Numbered from the stretch's first letter, positions 23,899 through 34,831 are shown. The stretch is DNA of 41,540 nt from Candidatus Syntrophopropionicum ammoniitolerans (GCA_013201395.1 JABMJD010000017.1:1-41540), one strand, 5' to 3'. Made by a program: numbers and translations. Notes: generated by a model from the letters alone, not told the origin.

Positions 23899-24082
23899 CT
23901 TCCCGTTTTAAGTATATTTCATGGGTTCTAACCCAGCACCCAGCAAGGCAAATAACGCAAATAATTCACATGACCTAATCGTTTTTCTGGGATCATTCCC
24001 TCCCTTGGAAGGAAATACAGGAATAACTGTGGAAGGTACTTATAGGCGTATGGGATTAGCCTATCCTTTGCATTTTGGTCTG

Positions 24083-24110
24083 TGGACAGGCTTTTGACCG
24101 GGCCTATTAT
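24083..24110 (+). promoter_or_regulatory. Probable promoter of the phosphofructokinase gene
   Basis: TGGACA and TATTAT with 16 bases between, about 70 bp upstream of the ATG at 24184. The rest of the 285-bp gap from 23899 shows nothing else I can support. Confidence 0.5.
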
Positions 24111-24183
24111 ATTTTTAACTGTTGAATTCTTTTTCTTCAGCATAGGTATTAAATAATAAAATCATTTTTTATGGAGGATGGTT

Positions 24184-25413
24184 ATGGGAATTGGTGGCAA
24201 AGTGTTAATTGCCCAAAGTGGGGGTCCGACAGCAGTAATTAACCAGACGTTAGTGGGGATAGTCTTAGAAGCCAAAAAATATGCCCAGGTAACCAGGGTA
24301 TACGGGGCCCTCAGAGGCGTTGAGGGCATAGTTAATGAGGATTTTTTCGACCTGACCCAAGAAACTTCGCACAATCTGGAACAGGTGGCCTTAACCCCGT
24401 CTTCAGCTTTACTATCAACCAGGGTTAAACCGGACAGCAAATATTGTCATGATATTTTCAGGGTCCTGGAGGCCCATGATATTCGCTACTTCTTTTACAT
24501 AGGCGGTAATGATTCCGCGGATACAGCGCGAATAGTAAACGAGGAAGCCACGCGGGCTAATTACGACCTGCGGGTAATCCATGTACCGAAAACTATCGAT
24601 AATGACCTGATGCTTAATGACCATACCCCCGGGTTTGGTTCGGCAGCCCGGTTTGTGACCCAGGCCTTTATGGGCATTAACCTGGATGTGCGGGCCTTAA
24701 ACGGGGTATATATTGGCGTGGTCATGGGCCGGCATGCTGGTTTTTTAACTGCCTCAGCAGCTATTGCCAGTAAACATGAAGCCGATGGCCCCCACCTGAT
24801 TTATCTACCGGAAAGAGTCTTCAGCAGGCAGCAGTTTCTTAAGGATGTAAAAGATGTATACGATCGGCATGGCATCTGTATTGTAGCCGTTTCCGAGGGA
24901 ATCAAAGATGCCACTGGGATACCCATTGTCACCAAGCTGAATAGAACCAACGAAGAGGATGCTCACGGCAATGTCCTGCTGTCCGGCACCCGCTCCCTGG
25001 GTGACCTGCTGGCGGAACTAGTCAAAGCCAAACTGGATATCCCCCGTGTACGCAGCGACACTTTCGGTTACCTACAACGCTCCTTTTTTGGCTGCGTATC
25101 TGATATCGACCAGCATGAAGCCCGTGAAGTAGGTGAACGGGCAGTCCAAATGGCCATGTGGAACGATGTGGACGGTTCGGTGACCATCAGGCGCACCGGT
25201 AACTATTCAGTTGATTATCACCTGGGTCGTTTTGAAGATATTGCCGCCTACACCAGAGTGATGCCAGATGAATTTATCAACGAGGCAGGAAATAACGTTA
25301 CTGATGCCTTTAAGTTTTATGTCAGGCCCTTGTTGGGCTCGGGCTTGCCCCAACCTTCCTGGGTACGAGCCCCCCAGGTAGCGAAAATCCTCAATAACGG
25401 AAAAAACAACTGA
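24184..25413 (+). CDS. 6-phosphofructokinase, probably PPi-dependent
   Basis: Glycolytic enzyme of 409 residues that phosphorylates fructose 6-phosphate. Motifs are AQSGGPTAVIN at the N-terminus, YIGGNDSADTA near residue 100, VPKTIDNDL near 135 and VVMGRHAGFLTA near 180. The Lys in PKTIDND is typical of pyrophosphate-dependent enzymes, where ATP-dependent ones have Gly. The GGND in place of GGDD or GGDG is a known variant in PPi-type or non-allosteric groups, so donor choice needs an assay. The ATG at 24184 has GGAGG six bases before; the ATG at 24178 directly touches this site. It is a single gene with promoter and terminator. Confidence 0.88.
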   Translation: MGIGGKVLIAQSGGPTAVINQTLVGIVLEAKKYAQVTRVYGALRGVEGIVNEDFFDLTQETSHNLEQVALTPSSALLSTRVKPDSKYCHDIFRVLEAHDIRYFFYIGGNDSADTARIVNEEATRANYDLRVIHVPKTIDNDLMLNDHTPGFGSAARFVTQAFMGINLDVRALNGVYIGVVMGRHAGFLTASAAIASKHEADGPHLIYLPERVFSRQQFLKDVKDVYDRHGICIVAVSEGIKDATGIPIVTKLNRTNEEDAHGNVLLSGTRSLGDLLAELVKAKLDIPRVRSDTFGYLQRSFFGCVSDIDQHEAREVGERAVQMAMWNDVDGSVTIRRTGNYSVDYHLGRFEDIAAYTRVMPDEFINEAGNNVTDAFKFYVRPLLGSGLPQPSWVRAPQVAKILNNGKNN

Positions 25414-25445
25414 GGTTACCAATTTAAACATCATTTTTTCTAGCC

Positions 25446-25477
25446 CACTGCTGCCCTTTGGCGGCAGTGTTTTTTTA
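25446..25477 (+). terminator. Rho-independent terminator after the phosphofructokinase gene
   Basis: CACTGCTGCC (25446-25455) pairs with GGCGGCAGTG (25460-25469), with one G-T pair and a four-base loop, followed by a run of Ts. Confidence 0.9.
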
Positions 25478-25582
25478 CGATCACCTGTTGAGGTTAGCAC
25501 AAATCCCCATTACCACCATAAGCTGGCAATGGGATATGTAGCATAACACTGACCAGGCTTGCCAATTCTTCTGGCAATATAA

Positions 25583-25610
25583 TTGAAATTAAGGGGAAAT
25601 TGGATATAAT
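25583..25610 (+). promoter_or_regulatory. Sigma-A-type promoter of the signalling operon
   Basis: TTGAAA and a perfect TATAAT are separated by 16 bases. A transcript would begin near 25617, leaving a leader of roughly 120 bases before the kinase gene. No cyclic di-GMP riboswitch core was recognised in this leader. Confidence 0.7.
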
Positions 25611-25742
25611 TTAAGGTGGTCGGACACCATTCGACATAGAAAAATTAACACGAGCCTGGTAAAAAGGCTGCAGTATGATCGGCTAATCAGGGATTAATAA
25701 GCCACCAACGTTTATAAAAGGTGGGAGGTTTTGCAACCAAAA

Positions 25743-28700
25743 ATGCCATTGTTTAAAAGAATTGAATTTTCCCTCACCCTGGTGTTTGTTTGCGGTATTC
25801 TGATTATTGGCCTGGCCTCAATTGCCTATGTTTCCAAAAGCAGCGACAACGCTGTCAACAAGCTTGCCGCCATACAAAGTAAAAACGCCCTGGCCACCAC
25901 GGATGCTGTTTTCAAGCAATACCAGCAGGAATCCAACATTGCGGCCAAAAATCTGGCCGAAAACAAGGAAATCATTCAGGCCCTGGTGGATGGTAATACT
26001 ACCATTTTGCCCATTATTGCCGGCCAGATAGTGAGATCCATTGGATTACATGTGAATTTTATCACCTTTGTGGATCGGGAAGGCTACGTAATTGCCCGGG
26101 TACATAGTGACAGGGCAGGCGACTTGCTTATATTTCAGCAGAATATTGCCCAGGCTCTGGCCGGACAGGTAGCAACCAGCATCGAGTTTGGTACCGTGAT
26201 TGGACTGAGCACCCGCACAGGAATGCCGATCAAGAATGCTCAGGGTGAAATTATTGGCGCGGTAACAACTGGTTATGCCCTGACTGACCCTGCTTTTGTG
26301 GACAGAATGAAGGAGATAACGGGGAATGAGGTTACTGTTTTCATTGGAAACGTCCGGGTGAACACCACAATGCTCCATGATACCCACCGTGCGGTGGGCA
26401 CAAAAATGGATCAGTTAATTGCCCAGGCTGTTTTAGAAGATAAGGATATCTACACAGGCAAATCAGTGTTTAATGGTGTTCCCTATTTTGAAGCTTATAA
26501 ACCCATTTCGGATGCGGCAGGACATACTGTTGGTGCCTTTGCCACAGGTATATCAATGGAACAAATCAACCTGCTGCAACAAAGGACTATGATGCAGGTG
26601 CTGGTCATTGAACTAGCCCTAATATCACTGGTCGCAGTCGTGCTGCTATTTTATGTGCGGCGGAATATTACCGGTCCCCTGGTTAATATAGCAAAAACAG
26701 CCACTGAGGTAACCCGGGGGAACCTGGAAATTGATATACCCCACCGATCAAAAAACGAGCTGGGTGTGCTGGCAGACGCCTTGCGGGTGATGGTCAACAA
26801 GTTGAATAACTACATAAGAGACCTGCACTACCGGGGTGACAACCTGCGGGTAGCGTTGCATCAGGCGGAGCAGGCCGAACAAACCAAAATGCAGTTTCTG
26901 GCCAACATCAGTCATGAAATCCGCACCCCTCTAAACGCCATCACCGGCATGGCCTACCTGGCCCTGAAAACAAAACTGACCCCAAAACAGAAAGACTACA
27001 TCACCAGGATTCAGCAATCCTCCACCTTTCTCAAGCAGATCATCAACGACATCCTGGATTTTTCCAAAATTGAATCCGGCAAAATGGCCATCGAAAATAT
27101 CAACTTTGAACTGGAAAAAACCATTGAAAACAGTATAGGAATTATTAGTAGACAGGCCCATGAAAAGGGGCTGGAATTTATCTGCCGCATCGCACCGGAA
27201 ACGCCCTACCATCTAAAGGGTGATCCTCTGCGACTGGCGGAGATCATTATCAACCTGGCTCGCAACGCAGTAAAGTTTACCGAACAAGGACAAGTGGCTA
27301 TCGATGTCCAACCAGTAGGCCAGACCACCGACCGGGTAAAGCTGCAGTTTTCAGTAAGCGACACCGGCATTGGTATGACTGCTGAACAACAGGAACACCT
27401 ATTTGAGGCATTTGTGCAGGCCGATTGTTCCACCACACGGAAATTTGGCGGCACCGGATTGGGCCTCCCAATATGCAAAAGCCTGGCCCAGTTGATGGGA
27501 GGAACCCTGGAGGTAACCAGTGCACTGGGAACGGGCAGCACCTTTATATTTACGGCCTGGTTTGATATTGTTGCGGATAAAAATGACACACCGGAAAAAA
27601 TACCCTATGGCCTAGGTGAAAAGAGAATTTTAGTAGTTGATGATAATGAAGTAGCCCGCAATACATTTCTTGAATATCTTGCCGCCATGCAGTTTCAGGC
27701 CACAGCAGTATCCTGTGGTGAAAAGGCTGTTTTACTGATCCAGGAGGCAGAAAGGCAGGCAATCCCCTTTGATGTTGTTTTTGTTGATCAGCAAATGAGT
27801 GGTGGTATTGATGGATTGGAAACAGCCATAAAGCTCAAGAAATCTTCCTACCTGGCCGATATACCCAGTGTAGTGCTTTTAATGGATTCCGGCGGGGAGG
27901 ATACAGGCGACAGCCTGCCGGCTTATGTGGATGATATGCTGGTGAAACCGATTACCCAATCCATGATCTATAATTGCCTTGTGAAGCTGTTTGCACCCGT
28001 TGAAGAAGGAACCGCAAACTCCCCTGCTGAGGAAAAACAATACCATTTGTCTGGATATAAAGCCTTATTGGTGGAAGACAATGACATCAACCAGCAAATT
28101 GCTGCGGAACTAATGGAAAGCAAGGGCCTGCGGGTAGATGTGGCCCAAAACGGGCGGCAAGCTGTGCGGATTTTTACAAAAGCACCGGCTGGGACCTATC
28201 AGGTGATCCTAATGGACCTGCAAATGCCTGAAATGGACGGCTTTACAGCAGCAAAACGGATTAGGGCAAGGGATCAGGATATACCGATCATTGCTATGAC
28301 AGCAAGGGCAATGGAGGATGAAAAAGAAAAATGCTTCGATGCCGGGATGAATGATCATCTGGCCAAGCCGATTGATGTGGATAATTTTTTTATCACTTTA
28401 GGCAAATGGCTGCATGTCCACCCAGAGGGTATAAAACAGGCCCCGCTGGAGCCGATGCCCAGCATTGCCGGCCTTAACACCAAACAGGGATTGCACCGTG
28501 TAGCAGGCAACAGGGAGCTATATGGGGAACTGCTCCTGGATTTTGCCATTGAACAGAAAAGGCTTCTGGTGGAAATCCATAAGGCTATCCGGGACCAGAA
28601 TCCGGCCCGGGCTGAAGAGTTAAACCATACACTTAAGGGGTTGGCCGGTAATATCGGTGCTACTGAGGTTATGTCTCTGAGCATGGGCCTGGAAAACTGG

Positions 28701-29072
28701 CTAAAAAGAAGGCCGGAAGAAATCTCTACGCCTCCTGTACTGGTTGAACTAGGGGAATGCCTGGAAACCATCGCTGAAAACATTAAAAACACACCACAGC
28801 TGAGTGAAAAAAACGTGGAACCTATCAAGGTAAACACTGATTATAATGCTGATAAAATAAGCTGTTTGTTGCGCTTACTACAAGAAAGCGACATGGAGGC
28901 TCTGGAGCAGTTTAATTTGGTCAAGGACCTGCTTCAGGAGCAGATGAAGACAGTAACCTTTGCTTCCCTGGGACACTATATCGGTCGTTTTGAGTTTTTG
29001 GCAGCAGCGGAAATATTAGCGAGGGAATTTAAGGGAAAAACAGGTGATAGTAGTGTTGCAAAACAAGGATAA
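25743..29072 (+). CDS. Membrane hybrid histidine kinase (Cache-HAMP-HisKA-HATPase-REC-REC-Hpt)
   Basis: Sensor kinase of about 1109 residues. Two membrane segments (~8-28 and ~280-305) enclose an outside Cache-like sensor. HAMP follows, then HisKA with [16 protein letters not shown] (phospho-His near 391), HATPase with DTGIGM and GGTGLGLPI, and two receiver domains: the first with ILVVDDNE and VDQQM, the second with LLVEDND and [11 protein letters not shown]. The C-terminal Hpt domain carries [11 protein letters not shown]. All phosphorelay residues look intact. The frame also opens at TTG 25731, but that lies only two bases after the GGGAGG site, whereas the ATG at 25743 is rather far from it; the start is uncertain. 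Its end overlaps the next gene by 29 bp. Confidence 0.92.
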   Translation: MPLFKRIEFSLTLVFVCGILIIGLASIAYVSKSSDNAVNKLAAIQSKNALATTDAVFKQYQQESNIAAKNLAENKEIIQALVDGNTTILPIIAGQIVRSIGLHVNFITFVDREGYVIARVHSDRAGDLLIFQQNIAQALAGQVATSIEFGTVIGLSTRTGMPIKNAQGEIIGAVTTGYALTDPAFVDRMKEITGNEVTVFIGNVRVNTTMLHDTHRAVGTKMDQLIAQAVLEDKDIYTGKSVFNGVPYFEAYKPISDAAGHTVGAFATGISMEQINLLQQRTMMQVLVIELALISLVAVVLLFYVRRNITGPLVNIAKTATEVTRGNLEIDIPHRSKNELGVLADALRVMVNKLNNYIRDLHYRGDNLRVALHQAEQAEQTKMQFLANISHEIRTPLNAITGMAYLALKTKLTPKQKDYITRIQQSSTFLKQIINDILDFSKIESGKMAIENINFELEKTIENSIGIISRQAHEKGLEFICRIAPETPYHLKGDPLRLAEIIINLARNAVKFTEQGQVAIDVQPVGQTTDRVKLQFSVSDTGIGMTAEQQEHLFEAFVQADCSTTRKFGGTGLGLPICKSLAQLMGGTLEVTSALGTGSTFIFTAWFDIVADKNDTPEKIPYGLGEKRILVVDDNEVARNTFLEYLAAMQFQATAVSCGEKAVLLIQEAERQAIPFDVVFVDQQMSGGIDGLETAIKLKKSSYLADIPSVVLLMDSGGEDTGDSLPAYVDDMLVKPITQSMIYNCLVKLFAPVEEGTANSPAEEKQYHLSGYKALLVEDNDINQQIAAELMESKGLRVDVAQNGRQAVRIFTKAPAGTYQVILMDLQMPEMDGFTAAKRIRARDQDIPIIAMTARAMEDEKEKCFDAGMNDHLAKPIDVDNFFITLGKWLHVHPEGIKQAPLEPMPSIAGLNTKQGLHRVAGNRELYGELLLDFAIEQKRLLVEIHKAIRDQNPARAEELNHTLKGLAGNIGATEVMSLSMGLENWLKRRPEEISTPPVLVELGECLETIAENIKNTPQLSEKNVEPIKVNTDYNADKISCLLRLLQESDMEALEQFNLVKDLLQEQMKTVTFASLGHYIGRFEFLAAAEILAREFKGKTGDSSVAKQG

Positions 29073-30168
29073 ACCAGTCCTATTGGTTGTGGATGATGCC
29101 ATTAATAGTATCAGGCTAGTTAATGAAATACTAAAGGATGATTACAGAATCAAGGTAGCCACAAACGGTGCTATAGCCCTTACAGTAGCCCAAAACACCC
29201 GGCCGGATATTATCCTGTTGGATGTTGTGATGCCTGTAATGAATGGTTATGAAACCTGCCGCCGACTCAAGGAAAACAGGGAACTCAAAGACATTCCCAT
29301 TATTTTTTTAACGGCCAAAACAGATGAGGAGGATGAAGAAAAGGGCTTTGCCCTGGGTGCTGCAGACTATATCTCTAAACCAGTTAGCCCCCCGATATTG
29401 GCTGCCCGGGTCAAAATGCATCTGGAACTGAAAAGATCAAGGGATATCTTAAAAGACCAAAACCAATTTCTTGATCAGGAAATCAAGAGGCGCACCAAAG
29501 ATATTTCTATTATCCAGGAGGCCTCCATCATAGCAATGGCCGCCCTGGCGGAAACAAGGGACAATGAAACAGGCCGACACCTGCAGCGGGTCAAACTCTA
29601 TATCAAGGAGTTGGCTGATTACCTGAGCCAAATGGACAAATTCAAGCACACCCTGACAGAAGAAAAAATAAAGTTAATTGTCCAATCTTCCCCACTGCAC
29701 GACATAGGCAAGGTAGGCATACCGGACCGGATCCTGCTCAAACCGGGGCCTTTATCCTCAGAAGAATATGAAGTTATGAAAAAGCACCCCACTCTGGGCC
29801 GGGATGCAATTTTGTGTGCGGAAAAATTGATCGGTGGTGCTGAAACATTTCTGTCCTGTGCCCGGGAAATAGCCTATTCCCATCATGAAAAATGGGATGG
29901 TACTGGTTATCCCCAGGGCCTATCCGGTGAAAACATTCCCTTGTCCGCCAGGTTAATGGCAGTGGTAGATGTATACGATGCCCTGACCTCCCGGCGCATC
30001 TACAAGGATGCCATCTCTCACGAAAAGGCTGTGCAAACCATCAAAATGGATACCGGCAAACATTTTGATCCTTTTGTAGTGTATGCGTTTTTAGCCGTGC
30101 AGGAAAGGTTTAAACACATTGCAAAAACATATGCAGAAAATATAAATGATATGGGGTGGGATGCATAA
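29044..30168 (+). CDS. Response regulator with HD-GYP phosphodiesterase domain
   Basis: Protein of 374 residues. The receiver domain (~10-125) shows [18 protein letters not shown] (phospho-Asp) and ISKP. A short coiled region follows, then an HD-GYP domain (~165-355) with [11 protein letters not shown] and [19 protein letters not shown] proteins with these residues break down cyclic di-GMP. It starts with a GTG inside the kinase gene, eight bases after AAGGG, so it is probably translated together with the kinase and is its natural receiver target. No DNA-binding domain is present, so output is through the second messenger. Confidence 0.92.
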   Translation: MIVVLQNKDKPVLLVVDDAINSIRLVNEILKDDYRIKVATNGAIALTVAQNTRPDIILLDVVMPVMNGYETCRRLKENRELKDIPIIFLTAKTDEEDEEKGFALGAADYISKPVSPPILAARVKMHLELKRSRDILKDQNQFLDQEIKRRTKDISIIQEASIIAMAALAETRDNETGRHLQRVKLYIKELADYLSQMDKFKHTLTEEKIKLIVQSSPLHDIGKVGIPDRILLKPGPLSSEEYEVMKKHPTLGRDAILCAEKLIGGAETFLSCAREIAYSHHEKWDGTGYPQGLSGENIPLSARLMAVVDVYDALTSRRIYKDAISHEKAVQTIKMDTGKHFDPFVVYAFLAVQERFKHIAKTYAENINDMGWDA

Positions 30169-30196
30169 TGCATCTCTAGTGAATAAGGAGAACACC

Positions 30197-33088
30197 ATGA
30201 AACTATTTTTTAACCTGTTTAAAACTGTCTTCATACCGGCTGTGCTAATCGCAGTAGCGGTTAGCTGGATCAACGACGCAGAGGCTAATGAACAGGTGAT
30301 CGACCTGGATAAAACCTTTAGCGAGCACGGAGCGGTAATGTTGTTCATTGAACAAGGAACAGGCCATATCCTTTACGCCAATGAAGCTGCTGTGAAATTC
30401 TATGGTTATACCAAAAAGCAACTCACATCTATGGCCATTTCCCAGATTAATATGGTTGAGCCCAGTCTTGTTGCGGAGAAAACAAGGGCCGCCGCCCATG
30501 AAGAAAAAAATCTCTTCACGTTCCAACACCGGCTTGCCGGCGGGGAGTTGCGCTGGGTAGAGGTGCACGCCTACCCTGCTGCATATCAGGGCCGCCAGGC
30601 CCTCTTTTCTGTGATCCATGACATTACCCCAGAAGTCCTGTTGCAAAAGAGGCACCAACAGATGGTAACAATTATTATTGTTGTCGGTGGGGGATTTATA
30701 GCCATTTTACTCTTCCTTCTGTGGGATCTACGCAAGAAAACAAAGTCGCTAGGCACAGCCAATAAGGAGTTGGCCAACTATAATGCATTAAGAAAAACCT
30801 TTATGGATGCCGACACAGACTTTATTTATTTAAAGGACGAGCAACTAAGGTATGTATTTGTCAATAAGGCCTTGGAGGATTTTTTTCAATTACCTGGGGA
30901 TAAAGTCATCGGGTTTGACGATGCCTCTCTACTGGACAAGAAATTTGCCGAGGTGTGCACCAAGGCGGATTGGGATGCCTTAAAAAACCATCAGTTGATC
31001 ACCAGCACGACCTCAACAGGTGACAGGTTTTTTAGAACCACAAAATTTCCCGTTCCTTTGCCCAATGGTGCCTACGGCGTAGGCGCCTATATTAGCGACA
31101 TCACAGCAGAACATAAATGGCAGCAGTCACGGGAACGACACCTTAAACACCAGAGGCTGCTATTAGAGATGCTTAGTCGCAGCTTTGAGAGTAAACAAAA
31201 GCAACTGGATTACGCTCTGCATGAGCTGCTGAAAATCACCGACAGCCGGTATGGCTACATATATTTTTATAATGAAGACAAGAAGGAATTCATCCTCAAT
31301 TCCTGGACAAAGGGGGTAATGGAAGAATGCACTGTTCCTGGCCAACCAAAGGTATATAGCCTGGACAACACAGGTATCTGGGGTGAGGTAGTAAGGCAGC
31401 GCAAGCCGATTATTGCCAATGGTTTCCAACTGCCAAACCTCCTAAAGAAAGGTTACCCCGAGGGACATGTGGAACTAAAAAAATTTATGTCCGTTCCGGT
31501 AATCATTGATGACCGGATTGTAGCCGTGGTTGGATTTGCCAACAAACAAACAGATTATGACGAAACTGATGTAGATGAAATGACCATGCTCATGGCCGGG
31601 GTATGGAATGCGGTACAGCGCAGGGAATCAGCAGAAACACTAGTTTATGAACGAAATAGATATTATCAGACCCTACTGTCTATTGGAGACGGTGTGATGG
31701 TCATCGATAACCAGGAAAACATTGAAGTTTTAAATGCAGTGGCCTCCCGGCTGACCGGTTGGTCACAGGAAGAAGCAGCAGGCCTGAACTATAAACAAGT
31801 CTTTCACCTGTCACATGAACAGGAGGGCTTTACCATTGGCAACCCCATTGAGAAGGTATTCGCCACGGGGCAACCACAGGAGCTGGGGAATCATGCCATT
31901 CTCACCAGCAAGGATGGTACAAAATACCACCTGGAGGATAGTGCGGCCCCTGTTCTGGATGACAAGGGCCATATCGCCGGTGTTGTGCTTGTTTTCCGTG
32001 ATGTCACTGAAAAAAGGGAACAGAGAAAGAAAATTGAATACATGAGCTTCCACGATTCGCTAACCGGGCTATATAATAGGCGTTTTTTGGAGGAAGAGCT
32101 GCATCGCCTGGATACGAAAAGGAACCTGCCCATTTCCATCATCATGGGCGATGTGAACAGTCTGAAGCTCACCAATGATATATTCGGCCATGCCTTTGGT
32201 GATATGTTACTGGAAAGGGTGGCTGAGGTGATGCGGCATGTGTGCCGGGCTGATGATATCATTGCCCGCTGGGGTGGTGACGAGTTCCTGTTGCTGCTGC
32301 CAAAAACAAGCCTTGCTGAGGCTGAAAATATTGCCAAAAGGATAAAAAAAGAGACCTACGAGCAGCAAATCCGGGCTATCAAATGCAGTATTTCCACCGG
32401 TTGCGATACCAAAAGGACAGTGGAAGAAGATATCATCCAAACCCTGAACAAAGCCGAGGCCAAAATGTATGCTGCTAAAACCCTGGGCCGGGATGATCTA
32501 CAAAGCCGTGAGCTAGGTTTCATAATCAACTCCCTCTATCAAGAGAACCAATCTGAGGAAAGGCATGCCGGACGCGTGAGTAAATTGTGTGGCGAGATGG
32601 GCTTGGCCCTGGAGTTGCCTACGGCTGACATCCGCCAGCTTAAGGAGGCCGGTCGCCTCCATGATATTGGCAAAATTGTATTTAGCCCGGATCTATTAAA
32701 CAAGGATAGTCAGCTTGATCCGATGGAACACAAGAAAACAGAGCAGCATCCCATCATCGGCAGCAGGATACTGAATTATTTTGATGAAACACACCAGTTA
32801 GCAGAGGCGATACTAAACCATCATGAAAACTGGGATGGCTCCGGCTACCCAAAGGGTTTAAAAGGAGAAGAGATCCCCTTGTTTGCACGCATTATTTCCG
32901 TTGTTGATGCCTATGATCACCTGTTGCACCCTCACTGTAAAACTACTACCATGGGTAAAGACGAAGCGCTACAGGAAATAGGGCGCCGAGCAGGCACTCT
33001 TTTTGATCCTCATATAGCCAAAATTTTTATCAGCCTACTGCAGCATGCCGATGGTGATATTTTTCCAAAGAACAACCAGTCGGATTAA
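30197..33088 (+). CDS. PAS-PAS-GAF-PAS-GGDEF-HD-GYP cyclic di-GMP protein
   Basis: Membrane protein of 963 residues. An N-terminal hydrophobic segment and a second one (~157-180) flank a PAS-like sensor. A further PAS (~200-320), a GAF-like domain (~335-480) and a third PAS (~490-610) precede GGDEF (~610-775) with RWGGDEF and an RADD inhibitory site five residues upstream. HD-GYP comes last, with LHDIGKI near 820 and HHENWDGSGYPKGL near 873. Both enzyme domains look intact, so it may make and break cyclic di-GMP. The ATG at 30197 is set by AAGGAG six to seven bases upstream. It is 28 bp after the REC-HD-GYP gene, in the same operon. Confidence 0.92.
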   Translation: MKLFFNLFKTVFIPAVLIAVAVSWINDAEANEQVIDLDKTFSEHGAVMLFIEQGTGHILYANEAAVKFYGYTKKQLTSMAISQINMVEPSLVAEKTRAAAHEEKNLFTFQHRLAGGELRWVEVHAYPAAYQGRQALFSVIHDITPEVLLQKRHQQMVTIIIVVGGGFIAILLFLLWDLRKKTKSLGTANKELANYNALRKTFMDADTDFIYLKDEQLRYVFVNKALEDFFQLPGDKVIGFDDASLLDKKFAEVCTKADWDALKNHQLITSTTSTGDRFFRTTKFPVPLPNGAYGVGAYISDITAEHKWQQSRERHLKHQRLLLEMLSRSFESKQKQLDYALHELLKITDSRYGYIYFYNEDKKEFILNSWTKGVMEECTVPGQPKVYSLDNTGIWGEVVRQRKPIIANGFQLPNLLKKGYPEGHVELKKFMSVPVIIDDRIVAVVGFANKQTDYDETDVDEMTMLMAGVWNAVQRRESAETLVYERNRYYQTLLSIGDGVMVIDNQENIEVLNAVASRLTGWSQEEAAGLNYKQVFHLSHEQEGFTIGNPIEKVFATGQPQELGNHAILTSKDGTKYHLEDSAAPVLDDKGHIAGVVLVFRDVTEKREQRKKIEYMSFHDSLTGLYNRRFLEEELHRLDTKRNLPISIIMGDVNSLKLTNDIFGHAFGDMLLERVAEVMRHVCRADDIIARWGGDEFLLLLPKTSLAEAENIAKRIKKETYEQQIRAIKCSISTGCDTKRTVEEDIIQTLNKAEAKMYAAKTLGRDDLQSRELGFIINSLYQENQSEERHAGRVSKLCGEMGLALELPTADIRQLKEAGRLHDIGKIVFSPDLLNKDSQLDPMEHKKTEQHPIIGSRILNYFDETHQLAEAILNHHENWDGSGYPKGLKGEEIPLFARIISVVDAYDHLLHPHCKTTTMGKDEALQEIGRRAGTLFDPHIAKIFISLLQHADGDIFPKNNQSD

Positions 33089-33389
33089 CGGTTAACAAAT
33101 CCCCCTGTGGCCCATAAATAAAACTGGCCGGGGGGATTTTCAATTGGTTTATAATTTGCTACAATATTCAGTAAATCATTTCATAGGAAGGGGGTTGAAA
33201 GTCCATTTTCTATGGGAACCCAGTATTCCCCTCTTTACAATCCAAACAATACACACACATCCTTACCGTTGTCCCCAATATCCACTGAAAACCCTTTGTA
33301 TGAAGGAGAAAAAGGTAGTTGCGCTCGTAGATGGTTACCTCTTAGAGGCAATGTAAGGACTAGAACTGGGAAAGGAAGGGATATGGAAA
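33089..33389 (+). terminator. Terminator of the signalling operon within a 300-bp gap
   Basis: At 33096-33141 AAATCCCCC and GGCC pair with GGCC and GGGGGATTT, with a 13-base loop, followed by Ts. The rest of the gap shows no supported gene. A TACAAT -10-like site near 33161 with a weak TTTTCA upstream may start the next gene. Confidence 0.6.
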
Positions 33390-34763
33390 ATGAAAAAGAC
33401 TGATTTTTTGGTTATCGGTGGCAGCGCCGGTGGTATCCTTACGGCCACAATGGCCCGTAAAGCTTACGGTGACATTGACATTACCCTGATCCGTGAAACT
33501 GAAACAGTGATGGTCCCCTGCGGCATACCCTACATCTTTGGCACCCTCCATGACTCCAAAAAAAATATTATCCCCGATTCCATGCTCACCAATGCCAATA
33601 TCAACCTGATCATCGATAGTGCTTTAGAAATAAACAAGGAGCAGAAAAGGGTAACAACCAGGGATAATGGCGTTATCAGTTACAAAAAACTGGTTATAGC
33701 CACAGGTTCCCTGCCTATTGTCCCCACGTTTATTGAGGGTCATGATTCGGACAATGTATTTCCAATATTGAAAGACGAAGGCTATTTAAATAAAATCCTT
33801 AAAAAGCTGCAGACTGCCCAAAATGTTACCGTCATCGGCGGTGGTTTTATCGGTGTCGAATTTGCTGAGCAAATCAGGCTATTGGACAAAAATGTCACCC
33901 TAATCGAGGCAGCGGGCTCTTGCCTATGGCAGGCATTCGACAAGAAATACACTGATGACATTGAGCATCTCCTTAGTAGCAGTGGCATTAATGTAATGAC
34001 CAACACCAGGGTCAGTAAAATACTTGGTGAAGGTGCTGTAGAGGCCATTGAACTGGAAGATGGCCGGACGATCCCGGCAGATGTGGTCATCCTCGGTCTA
34101 GGAATGAAACCTAATGGCACCCTAGGAAAAGATTGTGGGCTAACAATGAACGATAAAGGGGCCATTATGGTTGATCAGTACATGAAAACCAGTGATCCGG
34201 ATATTTTTGCTGTTGGCGACTGTGCAGAAAAGAAATGCTTTTTTACAGGAAAAGATGTGCCCCTGCTACTGGCATCAACGGCGGCAATGGAAGCCAAAAT
34301 AGCAGGTAGCAATGCCTTCCAGTTGCGGTTAATCCGGGCCAATAAGGGTACCATCAGCACCTTTTCCACAAAAATATTCGGCAAAACATTCGCGGCGGCC
34401 GGTCTAACAGAAACCAGAGCAAGACAAGAAGGTTTTACGATCATGGTTGGCGAGTTCAAGACCATGGATCGCCACCCCGGTTCTCTGCCGGATGCCCAGG
34501 AAGTAAACATTAAGCTAATTTTCTCCAAATGTTCCGGCATTATCCTGGGAGCCCAGATCTCCGGCGGAAATACAGTGGCTGAAATAATTAACATTTTAAG
34601 CCTGGCTATCCTGAAAAACATTACAGCCACCGAACTTAACACCTTCCAGGCGGCAACACATCCTTTGGTTTCACCTTCACCTATAGCCTATCCCATAAAT
34701 GCAGCGGCGATGAATGCTATCGCCACCAATTGCAGCCACCTCAATGAAGATTTAGTGCTCTAA
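33390..34763 (+). CDS. FAD-dependent pyridine nucleotide-disulfide oxidoreductase, CoA-disulfide-reductase-like
   Basis: Flavoprotein of 457 residues. The N-terminal FAD site is VIGGSAGGILTA, and VPCGIPY near residue 46 puts a single Cys where CoA-disulfide reductases and NADH oxidases keep theirs. An NAD(P)H site is VIGGGFIGVEFAEQ near 155, and FAVGDCAE near 280 closes the FAD domain. A dimerisation domain follows to the end. The true substrate (CoA disulfide, polysulfide or oxygen) is open; in an anaerobe, polysulfide or oxygen defence are plausible. The ATG has AAGGAAGGG upstream. It is a lone gene between the signalling operon and the bidirectional terminator. Confidence 0.85.
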   Translation: MKKTDFLVIGGSAGGILTATMARKAYGDIDITLIRETETVMVPCGIPYIFGTLHDSKKNIIPDSMLTNANINLIIDSALEINKEQKRVTTRDNGVISYKKLVIATGSLPIVPTFIEGHDSDNVFPILKDEGYLNKILKKLQTAQNVTVIGGGFIGVEFAEQIRLLDKNVTLIEAAGSCLWQAFDKKYTDDIEHLLSSSGINVMTNTRVSKILGEGAVEAIELEDGRTIPADVVILGLGMKPNGTLGKDCGLTMNDKGAIMVDQYMKTSDPDIFAVGDCAEKKCFFTGKDVPLLLASTAAMEAKIAGSNAFQLRLIRANKGTISTFSTKIFGKTFAAAGLTETRARQEGFTIMVGEFKTMDRHPGSLPDAQEVNIKLIFSKCSGIILGAQISGGNTVAEIINILSLAILKNITATELNTFQAATHPLVSPSPIAYPINAAAMNAIATNCSHLNEDLVL

Positions 34764-34791
34764 TCTACTAACACCAAATTTTTTTTCACGC

Positions 34792-34831
34792 AAAAAACCT
34801 TTAGTGCCGACATCCGGCGCTAAAGGTTTTT
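34792..34831. terminator. Bidirectional terminator between oxidoreductase and tRNA genes
   Basis: Arms 34794-34809 and 34815-34830 pair over 16 bases with one G-T pair and a five-base loop. A run of Ts follows on the plus strand and a run of As precedes it, so it can end both the plus-strand oxidoreductase transcript and the minus-strand tRNA transcript. Confidence 0.9.

Noticed and set aside
33144-33356. Small plus-strand frame of 70 codons upstream of the oxidoreductase
   Set aside because: No ribosome site, composition unlike the real genes, and it overlaps the probable promoter region.
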